From Thermodesulfovibrio sp. (GTDB taxonomy: Bacteria; Nitrospirota; Thermodesulfovibrionia; Thermodesulfovibrionales; Thermodesulfovibrionaceae), in assembly GCA_026415995.1 (NCBI GenBank), contig JAOAGB010000040.1:1-22366 (forward strand): 22,366 nt of DNA, in the 5' to 3' direction. A program made the position numbers and the translations under genes. The notes beneath the pieces were generated by a model. That model was not told where the DNA came from. It saw nothing but the letters and a program-made list of their open reading frames with translations, and searched no databases. Below are positions 1-8,179 of the stretch, in pieces (position 1 is the first letter of the stretch; the number at the start of each line of letters is the position of its first letter).

Positions 1-645
1 ATTACAATTGAAGATCCTGTAGAGTATAGAATGAGTTTTGCAAAGCAGAGTGAAGTTAACGAAAAAATCGGATATGACTTTGCATTAGCAGGTAGAAACT
101 TTATGAGACATGACCCAGATATAATTCTTCTTGGTGAGATACGAGATGAACAGACAGCTCGAATAGCTATAAGAGCATCTATTACAGGGCATCTTGTTTT
201 AAGCACACTTCATACCAATGATTCTGTAAGTGCAGTGCCACGATTGTTTGACCTGGGAGCTGATAAATTTTTACTCAGCTCCTCCTTGCTTGCAGTTTTA
301 AGTCAAAGACTAATAAGAAAAATATGCCCTTTCTGTAAAGAATCAAGAGAAATTGATGATATGGAAAAAGAGATATTTTTATCAGCAGGAATTGATATTC
401 AGAGAGTTTATTATGGTAAAGGTTGTAAAATGTGCCGTAATAGAGGTTATTTAGGAAGGACTGCCATTGGAGAGTTAATGATTGTTAATGAAAAAATTAG
501 AGAAATGATATATGCAGGAGCATCATTTAGTAGCCTTTTTAATGCAGCAAAAGAAAATGGTATGTTGCCACTCAAGATTGACGGATTAAAGAAAGTTAAA
601 GAAGGTATAACTACCTTGACAGAAGTTGAAAGAGTTGTTGGATGA
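1..645 (+). CDS. GspE/PilB-type secretion ATPase, C-terminal part (5' end outside window)
   Basis: This is the C-terminal 214 residues of a cytoplasmic hexameric ATPase that powers a type II secretion or type IV pilus machine. The reading frame is open from base 1, before the first internal ATG at 31, and begins with ITIEDPVEYR, the Asp-box segment of the family, so the N-terminal and Walker A parts lie upstream of the window. Next come a Walker B box (IILLGEIRDEQTA), the His box (GHLVLSTLHTND) and a CxxC...CxxC zinc-type module (KICPFCKES and KGCKMCRNRG) followed by GYLGRTAIGELM, all typical of GspE/PilB/MshE. The stop overlaps the next start as ATGA, which implies translational coupling to the GspF gene. 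Sequence alone does not separate GspE, PilB and MshE. The ExeA-like gene two positions downstream slightly favours an Msh-like or Gsp system. Confidence 0.93.
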   Translation: MTIEDPVEYRMSFAKQSEVNEKIGYDFALAGRNFMRHDPDIILLGEIRDEQTARIAIRASITGHLVLSTLHTNDSVSAVPRLFDLGADKFLLSSSLLAVLSQRLIRKICPFCKESREIDDMEKEIFLSAGIDIQRVYYGKGCKMCRNRGYLGRTAIGELMIVNEKIREMIYAGASFSSLFNAAKENGMLPLKIDGLKKVKEGITTLTEVERVVG

Positions 646-1853
646 GCATCTATAGATACAAAGCCTTAGACTCAAATGGTAGAATTTCAACAGGCTTTAT
701 AAAAGCGCAAAATGAAATAAATGCTTTAAATACCCTGACTTTGAAAAATTTATATATTGTCTCACTTTTCCAGATCCCCCAGATTTTGCATCCTCTTATT
801 TCTATTTTCTCAGTAAAAATAAAGAATATTGAACTTATTGAGTTTACTAAAAATCTATCAATAATGTTGAAGGCAGGCATACCTATTACTACAGCGCTTT
901 CAGATATTGCTGAAAACATATCAAAGGAGAAATTCAGAAGAGTTATTACAGATTTAAGGGAAATGATTGAAAAGGGTGTTTCTTTTAGTGAGGCAATTGC
1001 TTATCATAGTGAGATTTTTCCTTCTGTATTTCAATATTTGATAAAAATTGGAGAGGAAACAGGAAGGCTTGATAAAAGTCTGGATGATTTGGTGAATCAT
1101 TTTCAAAAAATTGAAGATTTAAAGACAGCCATAAAGAGAGCCCTAATTTATCCAATATTTGCTACAGTTGCTTCCTTTGGTGCTATGGGTTTTTGGATTG
1201 TCTATGTACTTCCCAAAATTGTCAATGCTATGAAAGACATGGGTATCAAGATTCCGCTGATTACTCAAATACTTGTGGAAATAGGCACGATGTTACAAAA
1301 ATTTTACTATCTCATACCAGTTATTTTTATTTTATTGTTCATATTTTTTCATATTTTCAAGAAAAATTCTAAAATTAGACTTTTAAGAAGCTATTTAAGC
1401 TTCAGGCTGCCAATATTTAAACAAATTTTTTACACTCGAGCAGTTGCACTTTTTTGTGAGCAGATGAGAATTCTCATGGGAGCTGGTATTCCAATAGATA
1501 GCGCCTTTGATATGACTGCTGACGTAATTAACAATGAACTTATGAGAAAAGCAATAATGAATGCAAAAGAAAAGATTATGACAGGACAGAGGATTTCTCA
1601 AGCATTGAAGGAAGAGAAAGTCTTTCCTTCTCTCATGATAAGACTTATTGATGTTGGTGAATCTTCTGGAAGATTAGAAGAACAATTAAACTTTTTAAAT
1701 GAGCATTATACTAATTATCTTCAAGAGTATTCAGCCAGACTTGGTAAAGTAATAGAACCTGTAATGATAGGAGTTATAGGATTGTTTTTCGCTATAGTGA
1801 TTGTGAGCTTGCTTAGTCCTCTCTATGAGCTTATATCAAAACTTGGAAGATGA
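642..1853 (+). CDS. GspF/PilC-type inner-membrane platform protein
   Basis: This 403-residue protein has the usual length and layout of the GspF/PilC family, the inner-membrane platform that couples the GspE ATPase to pseudopilus or pilus growth. It starts with MSIYRYKALDSNGR, the classic family N-terminus. It then has two T2SSF helical domains (about residues 65-190 and 270-393). Each carries the repeated pattern of an F-x-x-x-L motif, a GIPI segment and a GESSG/GEETG-type turn (IGEETGRLDKSL and VGESSGRLEEQL). Hydrophobic segments near 168-190, 222-240 and 372-395 are the expected membrane anchors. Its start overlaps the ATPase stop (ATGA) and its own stop overlaps the following gene in the same way, so the three form one tightly coupled unit. 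Confidence 0.94.
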   Translation: MSIYRYKALDSNGRISTGFIKAQNEINALNTLTLKNLYIVSLFQIPQILHPLISIFSVKIKNIELIEFTKNLSIMLKAGIPITTALSDIAENISKEKFRRVITDLREMIEKGVSFSEAIAYHSEIFPSVFQYLIKIGEETGRLDKSLDDLVNHFQKIEDLKTAIKRALIYPIFATVASFGAMGFWIVYVLPKIVNAMKDMGIKIPLITQILVEIGTMLQKFYYLIPVIFILLFIFFHIFKKNSKIRLLRSYLSFRLPIFKQIFYTRAVALFCEQMRILMGAGIPIDSAFDMTADVINNELMRKAIMNAKEKIMTGQRISQALKEEKVFPSLMIRLIDVGESSGRLEEQLNFLNEHYTNYLQEYSARLGKVIEPVMIGVIGLFFAIVIVSLLSPLYELISKLGR

Positions 1854-2680
1854 CATTGGATTATTTACAGTTTTATAAATTAAGAGAGGATCCCTTTGGA
1901 ATAACACCAGACCCGGACTTTTTTTATCCCTCTCGTTGGCATATGGAAGCTCTTCAATCAATGGAATACCTCATCAGGAAAGGTGAAGGTTTCATGTTGC
2001 TTACAGGTAGCCCAGGGACTGGTAAAACCACGCTAATAAGGACTTTTTTAAAAAATTTTGGGAAAGAGATATCTCCAATTGTTATTTATCAGTCTACATT
2101 GTCTCCTAATGAATTTTTAAAATTTCTCGCTTTTTTAATCTGTAAAGAAAAATTAGAAAATTTAGAGAGAAAGGAAACAGATAAAATAACTATCATTAAA
2201 GTTTTGACAGATGAATTCATACAAAGAAGGCAATTAGGCATAAAAAATTTAATAATTATAGATGAATCACAGGATTTACCAGAGGAAACCTTGATTGAAA
2301 TTAAACATTTATCAAACATAGAAACGGAAAAAGAAAAATTATTACATTTTATTCTACTTGCTCAGCCCTATTTTGAAGAAATGCTCTTAAAACCCGCTTT
2401 TGCACAATTAAATCAGAGAATAAGTCTTAAAGTGAGCCTTGAAAGTTTTGATAAGGAAGAAGTTGAAAACTATATTAAATTCAGACTACAAAGAATCGGT
2501 GAAGTACCTATTAACTTTGATAAGGGTGCAATAAAATTAATTCATAAAGCTTCAAAGGGTATCCCGAGATTAATCAATTTAATTTGTTCCAGAGCTTTAA
2601 TGATAGGATATATGGAAAGTTCCTATACAATAAAAAAATCCTATGTAAAAACAGCTATCAAGCATTTAAAAATAGAATGA
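1850..2680 (+). CDS. ExeA/MshM-type AAA ATPase
   Basis: This 276-residue AAA ATPase belongs to the ExeA/GspA group. It opens with YKLREDPFGITPDPDFFY, the signature N-terminus of the family. A Walker A motif (GSPGTGKTT, residues 53-61), a Walker B motif (IIIDESQDLP, about 135-144), a sensor region (FILLAQPYFEEML) and a basic C-terminal segment (GIPRLINLICSRAL) follow. ExeA itself is about 550 residues with a periplasmic peptidoglycan-binding half. This protein stops after the ATPase domain and has no membrane segment, so it resembles the shorter MshM protein of MSHA pilus loci. It overlaps the GspF-like gene by 4 nt, which supports a role in assembling the same machine, for example helping the complex through the cell wall. 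It ends 3 bp from a convergent gene, with no obvious hairpin terminator between them. Confidence 0.88.
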   Translation: MTLDYLQFYKLREDPFGITPDPDFFYPSRWHMEALQSMEYLIRKGEGFMLLTGSPGTGKTTLIRTFLKNFGKEISPIVIYQSTLSPNEFLKFLAFLICKEKLENLERKETDKITIIKVLTDEFIQRRQLGIKNLIIIDESQDLPEETLIEIKHLSNIETEKEKLLHFILLAQPYFEEMLLKPAFAQLNQRISLKVSLESFDKEEVENYIKFRLQRIGEVPINFDKGAIKLIHKASKGIPRLINLICSRALMIGYMESSYTIKKSYVKTAIKHLKIE

Positions 2681-2683
2681 ATA

Positions 2684-3898
2684 TTAGACATTTTTTGTCC
2701 TATTAATAATTGGAATGTTCATTTCTTTGGAAATGTTGTCTAATAATAAATGCATCTTTTCATAAACTTCATAAATTTTCTCCCTATTTTTAGTAAACTC
2801 TGTATAGAAAAGCTGATGCCTTCTACCATTATGCAATCTTGCATCCACGTGGAAGAAAAAGGTATTTGTTCTTCCTGAAATCTGATCTGATATTTCTATT
2901 TGTTTAATCTGAGAAAGTGAGAAGTTAATTGAAAATATAAATTTTTTCACTTTAACTGTTCCTCTTAATTTATCTATAACTGTTTCCATAGGACTTAAAT
3001 ATCTTCTAATTAAATAAAAAATAAAAATATACATAAAAAGAGCAAATGAAAATAACATATATTTTTCATTATCTTTTGGAAGTGAGACTAAAAAAAGTAA
3101 CAAGAGAGGATAAAATATAAATACAAAGAATAGTCTTAGAGTATCATAGAAATTCGGCTTTTTATAAATTATAACCTTTGCTGAATTAAGTTCTTTTATT
3201 ATCAAATTTGGAATGTTAATTTGCTCTCTTTCAATTCGAGGTTTATCTTTCTCTACTATCACATCTTTTATGCTTCCATCAATTCTTATTCTTTCTTCGA
3301 ATCCCTTACTGAATTTAATCATATATCCTGTCCCAGTTGAGTAAGCTGTATAACTCTGAAACCCTATAATGTTTGCCATATTGAGAAAAATTTTTAGTGT
3401 ATCTTCAGGAGTTTCTTGTATATCTAATGTAAATACTGTGTTTATTTTTCTTCCATCAATTTTCTCTATTTCCATTCTTATCCTATTTTCATTTTTAATT
3501 TTATAAATCGAGATGTTAATTTTTTTTATAAGTTCAAAGGATATTATTTCTCTTGACCTGAAGAGTAGATTTTTTATCCAACCTAAGGATAAAGCATTGT
3601 CAACTCTTTTCATATTTATTTCAAACAACTTTGGTGGAGCTGAGAAGAAAACCATAAGAAAAATTCCCAAGATCAAACCTATCATAATTATTGTGAAAAT
3701 TGAAAATTCCATGCTTTTTTCTGAAAATTTTTTTATAAGAAATAAAATGGCAGGCATTTCAATGAGTACGAGGATAAAAATTAGGATTATAACAGTTAAC
3801 TCTTTTGTGAAAATACCTTTTTTAGTGCTTAATAATAATGATTCTCCCCAGACATTGTCATTAACATATAGTTTCATTGGAAATTTAGTTATTTTCAC
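2684..3898 (-). CDS. Membrane protein with duplicated (2 TM + PH-like) architecture
   Basis: I do not recognise this protein. It has 404 residues and appears to be an internal duplication. Two hydrophobic helices (about 33-55 and 66-88) are followed by a roughly 100-residue beta-rich domain, then two more helices (about 262-282 and 287-306) and a second beta-rich domain. Each soluble part begins with a PxxL/M-E segment and ends in an amphipathic helix, which looks like the bacterial PH-like domains found after paired helices. That fold assignment is inference. No catalytic motif is visible. The GTG start used here overlaps the end of the upstream protease gene by 14 nt. An ATG seven codons later (3877) is an alternative, and neither has a convincing Shine-Dalgarno site. 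Its place as last gene of a membrane-protein operon suggests a membrane-associated role. Confidence 0.8.
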   Translation of the reverse strand: MKITKFPMKLYVNDNVWGESLLLSTKKGIFTKELTVIILIFILVLIEMPAILFLIKKFSEKSMEFSIFTIIMIGLILGIFLMVFFSAPPKLFEINMKRVDNALSLGWIKNLLFRSREIISFELIKKINISIYKIKNENRIRMEIEKIDGRKINTVFTLDIQETPEDTLKIFLNMANIIGFQSYTAYSTGTGYMIKFSKGFEERIRIDGSIKDVIVEKDKPRIEREQINIPNLIIKELNSAKVIIYKKPNFYDTLRLFFVFIFYPLLLLFLVSLPKDNEKYMLFSFALFMYIFIFYLIRRYLSPMETVIDKLRGTVKVKKFIFSINFSLSQIKQIEISDQISGRTNTFFFHVDARLHNGRRHQLFYTEFTKNREKIYEVYEKMHLLLDNISKEMNIPIINRTKNV

Positions 3899-5021
3899 TC
3901 ATTTTTGTTATATATCCTTTTACTTCCAAATATTTTGCAATTCCATTTCTTGTAATCATGCCTGAAATTTTTCCTTCCTCTAAAATAACAAGCCTGCCCA
4001 TGTCATTTCTTATCATTCTTTCAAGGGCATTTATAACTGTGTCCTCAGGAGAAACTTCCCATTCAGATTTATGTCTACCATAGAACTCAGAGACTTCTCT
4101 AATTCCTCTATCTCTTTCCGGAATATTTACAATATCCCTAAGAGTTAAAATTCCTAAATATTTATCTTCAGATACCACAGGAAAACCTGTATAACCATAC
4201 TTTAAAAAATAATTATTAATTACCTCTTCAATTTTCATTGATGGAATAACGGTGATTAATTCTTTCACCATTAAATCCCTTACTTTAACATTCTCCAGTA
4301 AAGCTTGAAGTGTAGTCTGTTGATAGCTTCCATAGGCTGCAGAGTAAAGAAACCATCCTATAAGGATTAGCCACAGTCCCGTTGGAATACCAATAAAAAG
4401 TGATGATATTCCAATAACAATGAAAATCATAGCAACCACTTGTCCAATTTTTGAGGACTTCCTTGTAGCATATAAATAGTCTTTTTTCCTTTGCCAAAGA
4501 AAAGCTCTCAAAACTCTCCCACCATCCATGGGAAAACCGGGAATTAGATTGAAAAATCCGAGTATTAAATTGATGTCAGAAACATAAGAAAAAAGAGCTT
4601 TCAATCCGATATCTTGTGTTTTTATTTCCATTAGAAAGAAAATTCCTGCAAGAATAAAACTTATAACAGGTCCTGCAATAGCTATTCTAAACTCAGCCCT
4701 CGGATTGGGCGGTTCTCCTTTCATTTGAGCGACACCTCCAAAAATAAAAAGCGTGATACTTTCAATTGAAAGTTTATATCTTATAGCTACCAGTGAATGG
4801 GCAAGTTCGTGTATGGCCACTGATAAAAATAGTAAAAATGAAGCTAAAACTCCTTTAATCCAATAGGATGCTATGGGTAACTGAGGAGTAATTTTTGGAA
4901 AATAAAAAGTTGAAAGAGACCACGTTATTAAGCCGAATATTATTAACCATGTATAATGTATTTTTATGGGAATTCCAAAAATTTTTGCAATTTGCCATGT
5001 TCCGTGGGTAAAACTATTCAC
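3885..5021 (-). CDS. Site-2-type (M50) membrane metalloprotease with CBS pair
   Basis: This is a multi-pass zinc metalloprotease of the M50 (SpoIVFB/S2P-like) family, which cleaves substrates within the membrane. Residue numbers here count from the upstream GTG at 5042. The zinc site is the HELAH motif at 78-82, and the third ligand lies in NLIPGFPMDGGR (about 165-176). FGGVAQM near 101 is the conserved mid-domain loop. After about six membrane segments the protein ends in a CBS pair (about 253-380), which in other proteins binds adenylate-type ligands and could gate activity. I prefer the GTG at 5021. It has an AAGGAG site 9 nt upstream, forms a GTGA overlap with the ATPase stop, and gives an N-terminus close to the conserved FGIPIKIHYTW segment. 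The GTG at 5042 would add seven Lys-rich residues. The substrate is unknown. Confidence 0.92.
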   Translation of the reverse strand: MNSFTHGTWQIAKIFGIPIKIHYTWLIIFGLITWSLSTFYFPKITPQLPIASYWIKGVLASFLLFLSVAIHELAHSLVAIRYKLSIESITLFIFGGVAQMKGEPPNPRAEFRIAIAGPVISFILAGIFFLMEIKTQDIGLKALFSYVSDINLILGFFNLIPGFPMDGGRVLRAFLWQRKKDYLYATRKSSKIGQVVAMIFIVIGISSLFIGIPTGLWLILIGWFLYSAAYGSYQQTTLQALLENVKVRDLMVKELITVIPSMKIEEVINNYFLKYGYTGFPVVSEDKYLGILTLRDIVNIPERDRGIREVSEFYGRHKSEWEVSPEDTVINALERMIRNDMGRLVILEEGKISGMITRNGIAKYLEVKGYITKMSENN

Positions 5022-7693
5022 TTTTTTCTTCTCCTTATCCACTTATCTATTTCTATTACTAAAATAACTGTGGAGGCAATAATTAGAATATTTTTCCAAT
5101 CTTCTGCTGAGATAGGTTCTGTTCTGAAAACCCATTGAAAGGGAAAGGCATATATAAAGGCAATTTGAGCAACTGTAGCAGCAATTAAGCTGAGAAATAG
5201 AAAAATGTTGCTGAAGGGATTTATCCTGAATATAGATTCATACTCAGATCGACTATTCCAAGCTTGGAAAAATTGAAAGAAAACCATTGTTGTAACTGCC
5301 ACTGTTCTGGCTGTCTCTAAGGATTCCCCTTGATGAAGAGAATTCATAAAGGTATAGGCAACTCCAAGAGAAATTAATACTCCTACAATAATAGTTCTCT
5401 CAATCATAAGTCTTGACATTATTCCTTCTTCGGGCGGTCTTGGCGGTCTTTCAACAACTCCCTTTTCGCCCGGTTCAAAGGCAAGTGCGATTACTTGTAG
5501 TCCGTTTGTTACAAGATTAATCCAGAGTATTTGAGCTGGGAAATAGGGAATTGGCAATCCAGTAATAACTGCACCAATAATAGATAGAATAGAAGCAAGA
5601 CCTGTTGGTATAAGGAAAAATATTACTTTTCTTATATTGTCGAAAACTATTCTACCCTCTTTTACTGCATTGAATATACTCGCAAAATTATCATCTGTTA
5701 GCACCATATCCGATGCTTCACGTGCCACGTCTGTTCCGCTTTTACCCATAGCAATTCCTATATGGGCTGCCTTAAGCGCAGGTGCATCGTTTACACCATC
5801 TCCTGTTACAGCTACAATCTGACCTTGAGCCATTAGTTGTCTTACTATCTTTAATTTATGTTCAGGAGATACTCTTGCAAATATTGAAACAGTTTTTATC
5901 TTTTCAAATAATTCCTCATCGGTTATTTTTTCTAAATCTTTTCCTGTTAATACCTCTGATTTTTCATCCCCTATACCGAGCATATTGCCTATGGCTTTAG
6001 CTGTTACGGCATGGTCACCCGTTATCATTACTACTCTTATGCCTGCTTTTTTACATCCCTTAATAGCTTCAATTGCTTCAGGTCTTGGTGGATCTATCAT
6101 TGCCTGTAATCCAGCAAATATTAAATTTTCAGAAGCATAACATCTTTCTATTTCTCTACAGGAAAGCTCTTCAAGGTCTTTGGGCGCTTTTAAATAGGCT
6201 AAGGCGAGAACTCTCATCCCCTCCCTTGCAAATTTGTTAATTATAGAATGAATTTCTTTTTTATTAAGCTCTTCTCCCCAAATATTTTTATGACATAGGT
6301 CAATTATCTTTTCAGGAGCACCCTTTAAGAATATAATTTTTTCTCCTTTATGTTTATGTAAAGTTGCCATATAACCACGCTCAGATTCAAAGGGTATGGT
6401 CTCTATTAATTCATATTTTCTCTCTTCTTCAGCTAAAATTAAGCCTGCCTTCATAGCTGAGACAATTAAAGCTCCCTCTGTAGGATCTCCTTCAAGCTTA
6501 TAATACCCATTTTCTTCATAGATAGCAGATTCATTGCATAAAAGCCCGATTCTAAGGGTTTCAATGAGGGCTTCATGTCCTTTTCTTATATCAATTTCTA
6601 AGCCATTATGAAGAATTCTACCTTTTGGTTCGTATCCACTTCCTTCTACTTCATATATATTCTTACCATCATAAATTAACTTGACTGTCATTTCATTTTT
6701 AGTGAGCGTACCTGTTTTGTCAGTGCATATTACGGTGGTGCTGCCAAGAGTTTCTACTGCATGAAGCTTTCTTATAATAGCATGCTTTTTAGCCATACGC
6801 ATCACTCCAATAGCTAATGTGACAGTCACAACCATAGGAAGTCCTTCAGGGATAGCAGCTACTGCAGCAGCAACAGCAGTCATAAACATTTCTTTAAGGG
6901 GTTCTCCTATTATCAATCCCATAATAAAGAGCAATACAGAGGCTATTACAACTACAATGCCGACCATATTAGCAAAACTTTGTATTTTATTCTGAAGAGG
7001 TGCCTTTACAGTTTCAGATTCCTTTACATACTTTGCAATTTTACCAAGCACTGTATTCATTCCTGTCTCAACGACCACTCCTCTTGCTCTTCCTGTAACT
7101 ACAACAGTTCCCATGAATGCCATATTTTTTTGATCACCATAGGTTAAGTTTTCTTCTCTTAAGGTATGATGGTGTTTCTCTACTGGCAGAGATTCTCCTG
7201 TTAGAATGGATTCATCTATCTTTAGCTCAACTGTATGAATAAGTCTTATATCAGCTGGCACACGAATCCCTGAGTAAAGAATTACTATATCTCCGGGAAC
7301 CAGCTCTTCACTGTTTATTTCCTTTTCAACACCGTCTCTTAAAACTTTTGCCTTAGGAACAAGCATTTTCTTTAAAGCTCTTACACTTTGTTCAGCTTTA
7401 TATTCTTGTAAGTAGCCAATTATTGCATTTAGTATGACAACAGCAAATATGACACCTGCATCAATGTACTCCTTGAGAAAGATTGTGACTATGCCAGCTA
7501 TAATTAGAATATAGATCAGCGGACTTGCAAATTGATGAATTAATATTTTAAGCCTGTTTATTTTCTCTTCTTCTGCAAGTTTATTTAGACCAAATTGTTT
7601 AAGCCTATTTTTTGCTTCCTCTGAGTTAAGACCTTTTTCAGAGGTTTTTAGCTTATGATAAACTTCCTTTAAACTAATTTGATACCATTGCAT
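5018..7693 (-). CDS. P-type cation-transporting ATPase (type II, Ca2+-ATPase-like)
   Basis: This 891-residue P-type ATPase has full type II architecture. It has a cation-ATPase N-terminal domain (1-70), the actuator loop with TGES (165-168), the M4 motif PEGLP (282-286), the phosphorylation site DKTGTLT (Asp325), a nucleotide-binding domain with a KGAPE motif, the hinge TGDGVNDAP, and six C-terminal helices. Such pumps export or transport cations, usually Ca2+, using ATP and a phospho-aspartate intermediate. The M6 segment reads NLVTNGL where SERCA and PacL have NLVTDGL. An Asn therefore replaces a Ca2+-coordinating Asp, and cation specificity should not be assumed. The gene lies 2 bp after the PsiE-like gene and overlaps the protease gene, so it is in the middle of a four-gene operon. 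The final residues (DKWIRRRKK) form a basic tail. Confidence 0.93.
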   Translation of the reverse strand: MQWYQISLKEVYHKLKTSEKGLNSEEAKNRLKQFGLNKLAEEEKINRLKILIHQFASPLIYILIIAGIVTIFLKEYIDAGVIFAVVILNAIIGYLQEYKAEQSVRALKKMLVPKAKVLRDGVEKEINSEELVPGDIVILYSGIRVPADIRLIHTVELKIDESILTGESLPVEKHHHTLREENLTYGDQKNMAFMGTVVVTGRARGVVVETGMNTVLGKIAKYVKESETVKAPLQNKIQSFANMVGIVVVIASVLLFIMGLIIGEPLKEMFMTAVAAAVAAIPEGLPMVVTVTLAIGVMRMAKKHAIIRKLHAVETLGSTTVICTDKTGTLTKNEMTVKLIYDGKNIYEVEGSGYEPKGRILHNGLEIDIRKGHEALIETLRIGLLCNESAIYEENGYYKLEGDPTEGALIVSAMKAGLILAEEERKYELIETIPFESERGYMATLHKHKGEKIIFLKGAPEKIIDLCHKNIWGEELNKKEIHSIINKFAREGMRVLALAYLKAPKDLEELSCREIERCYASENLIFAGLQAMIDPPRPEAIEAIKGCKKAGIRVVMITGDHAVTAKAIGNMLGIGDEKSEVLTGKDLEKITDEELFEKIKTVSIFARVSPEHKLKIVRQLMAQGQIVAVTGDGVNDAPALKAAHIGIAMGKSGTDVAREASDMVLTDDNFASIFNAVKEGRIVFDNIRKVIFFLIPTGLASILSIIGAVITGLPIPYFPAQILWINLVTNGLQVIALAFEPGEKGVVERPPRPPEEGIMSRLMIERTIIVGVLISLGVAYTFMNSLHQGESLETARTVAVTTMVFFQFFQAWNSRSEYESIFRINPFSNIFLFLSLIAATVAQIAFIYAFPFQWVFRTEPISAEDWKNILIIASTVILVIEIDKWIRRRKK

Positions 7694-7695
7694 TT

Positions 7696-8100
7696 TTATA
7701 TTCTTTTGCTTTTAGATAGGTAATATCCTATTGAGAGTGCCAATATTATAGCTGCTATTCCAAGCATTGTAATACTGGATATTTCCTTTACATCGAGAAT
7801 TATAACCTTCCTTGCTATGGCTATCATTGCTACAGCTAAAACAACCTTTACATGGTCAACTCCCTCTTTGAGGTAGGTTTTAGTTATAGATTCTAAGAGT
7901 TCTATTCCGATGATAACCAGCATGAAAACTCCAAAAATTTCAAGAAGTTCATCGAGCTCAAGAAGAAACAGAGGTGGAGACATTATGTCTTTTACTATTA
8001 CATAAACTAACTCTACAGTAGCAAGTAAAAGGACAATAGCAAGAAGAAAAATTATTACAACAATTAGTGCACGTTTAAATTTTATGATAAAATCAAACAT
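7696..8100 (-). CDS. PsiE-like small membrane protein
   Basis: This roughly 134-residue protein has four predicted membrane helices (about residues 10-32, 46-66, 83-99 and 108-127) and resembles the PsiE family (phosphate-starvation-inducible E). The family-like features are a first helix after a short basic N-terminus, the acidic loop LLELDELLEIFGVFMLVIIGIELLE, and a conserved HVKVVLAVAMIAIARKVI segment. The biochemical role of PsiE is unknown. It is the first gene of the - strand operon running into the P-type ATPase 2 bp downstream. I chose the ATG at 8100. A TTG two codons upstream (8106) is possible. Neither has a Shine-Dalgarno sequence, but a TAAAAT box ends 8 nt before the ATG, consistent with a leaderless message. 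Confidence 0.8.
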   Translation of the reverse strand: MFDFIIKFKRALIVVIIFLLAIVLLLATVELVYVIVKDIMSPPLFLLELDELLEIFGVFMLVIIGIELLESITKTYLKEGVDHVKVVLAVAMIAIARKVIILDVKEISSITMLGIAAIILALSIGYYLSKSKRI

Positions 8101-8108
8101 TAGCAACT

Positions 8109-8114
8109 ATTTTA
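8109..8114 (-). promoter_or_regulatory. Candidate -10 box for the PsiE-like operon
   Basis: Read on the - strand, TAAAAT (one mismatch to TATAAT) ends 8 nt before the ATG at 8100. If used, transcription would start within one or two bases of the start codon. No clear -35 is visible, and the hexamer is common in AT-rich DNA, so this is a weak call supported mainly by the same spacing at other genes here. Confidence 0.35.
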
Positions 8115-8121
8115 ATTTAAT

Positions 8122-8151
8122 TTGACAAAGTAAGTCTATTGATGATATTTT
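8122..8151 (+). promoter_or_regulatory. Candidate sigma-70-type promoter for the amphi-Trp gene
   Basis: A perfect -35 hexamer TTGACA (8122-8127) is followed after 18 bp by TATTTT (8146-8151). The start codon is at 8180, leaving a leader of about 20 nt that contains a strong Shine-Dalgarno site. This is the most conventional promoter in the window and gives the small gene its own transcript, divergent from the PsiE-like operon. Confidence 0.6.
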
Positions 8152-8165
8152 AAAAAAACACAAGT

Positions 8166-8173
8166 GAGGAGGT
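8166..8173 (+). promoter_or_regulatory. Strong ribosome binding site of the 8180 gene
   Basis: GAGGAGGT lies 6 nt before the ATG at 8180. It is nearly complementary to the 16S rRNA tail and is the strongest Shine-Dalgarno site I see in the window. It fixes the start codon and suggests high expression of this short gene. Confidence 0.75.
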
Positions 8174-8179
8174 ATACTT

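Noticed and set aside
3513..3965. 150-codon open frame on the + strand opposite the duplicated membrane protein
   Set aside because: It is antisense to two coherent coding regions, has the low-complexity Ile/Phe/Lys/Ser make-up of an AT-rich shadow frame, and lacks a ribosome binding site.
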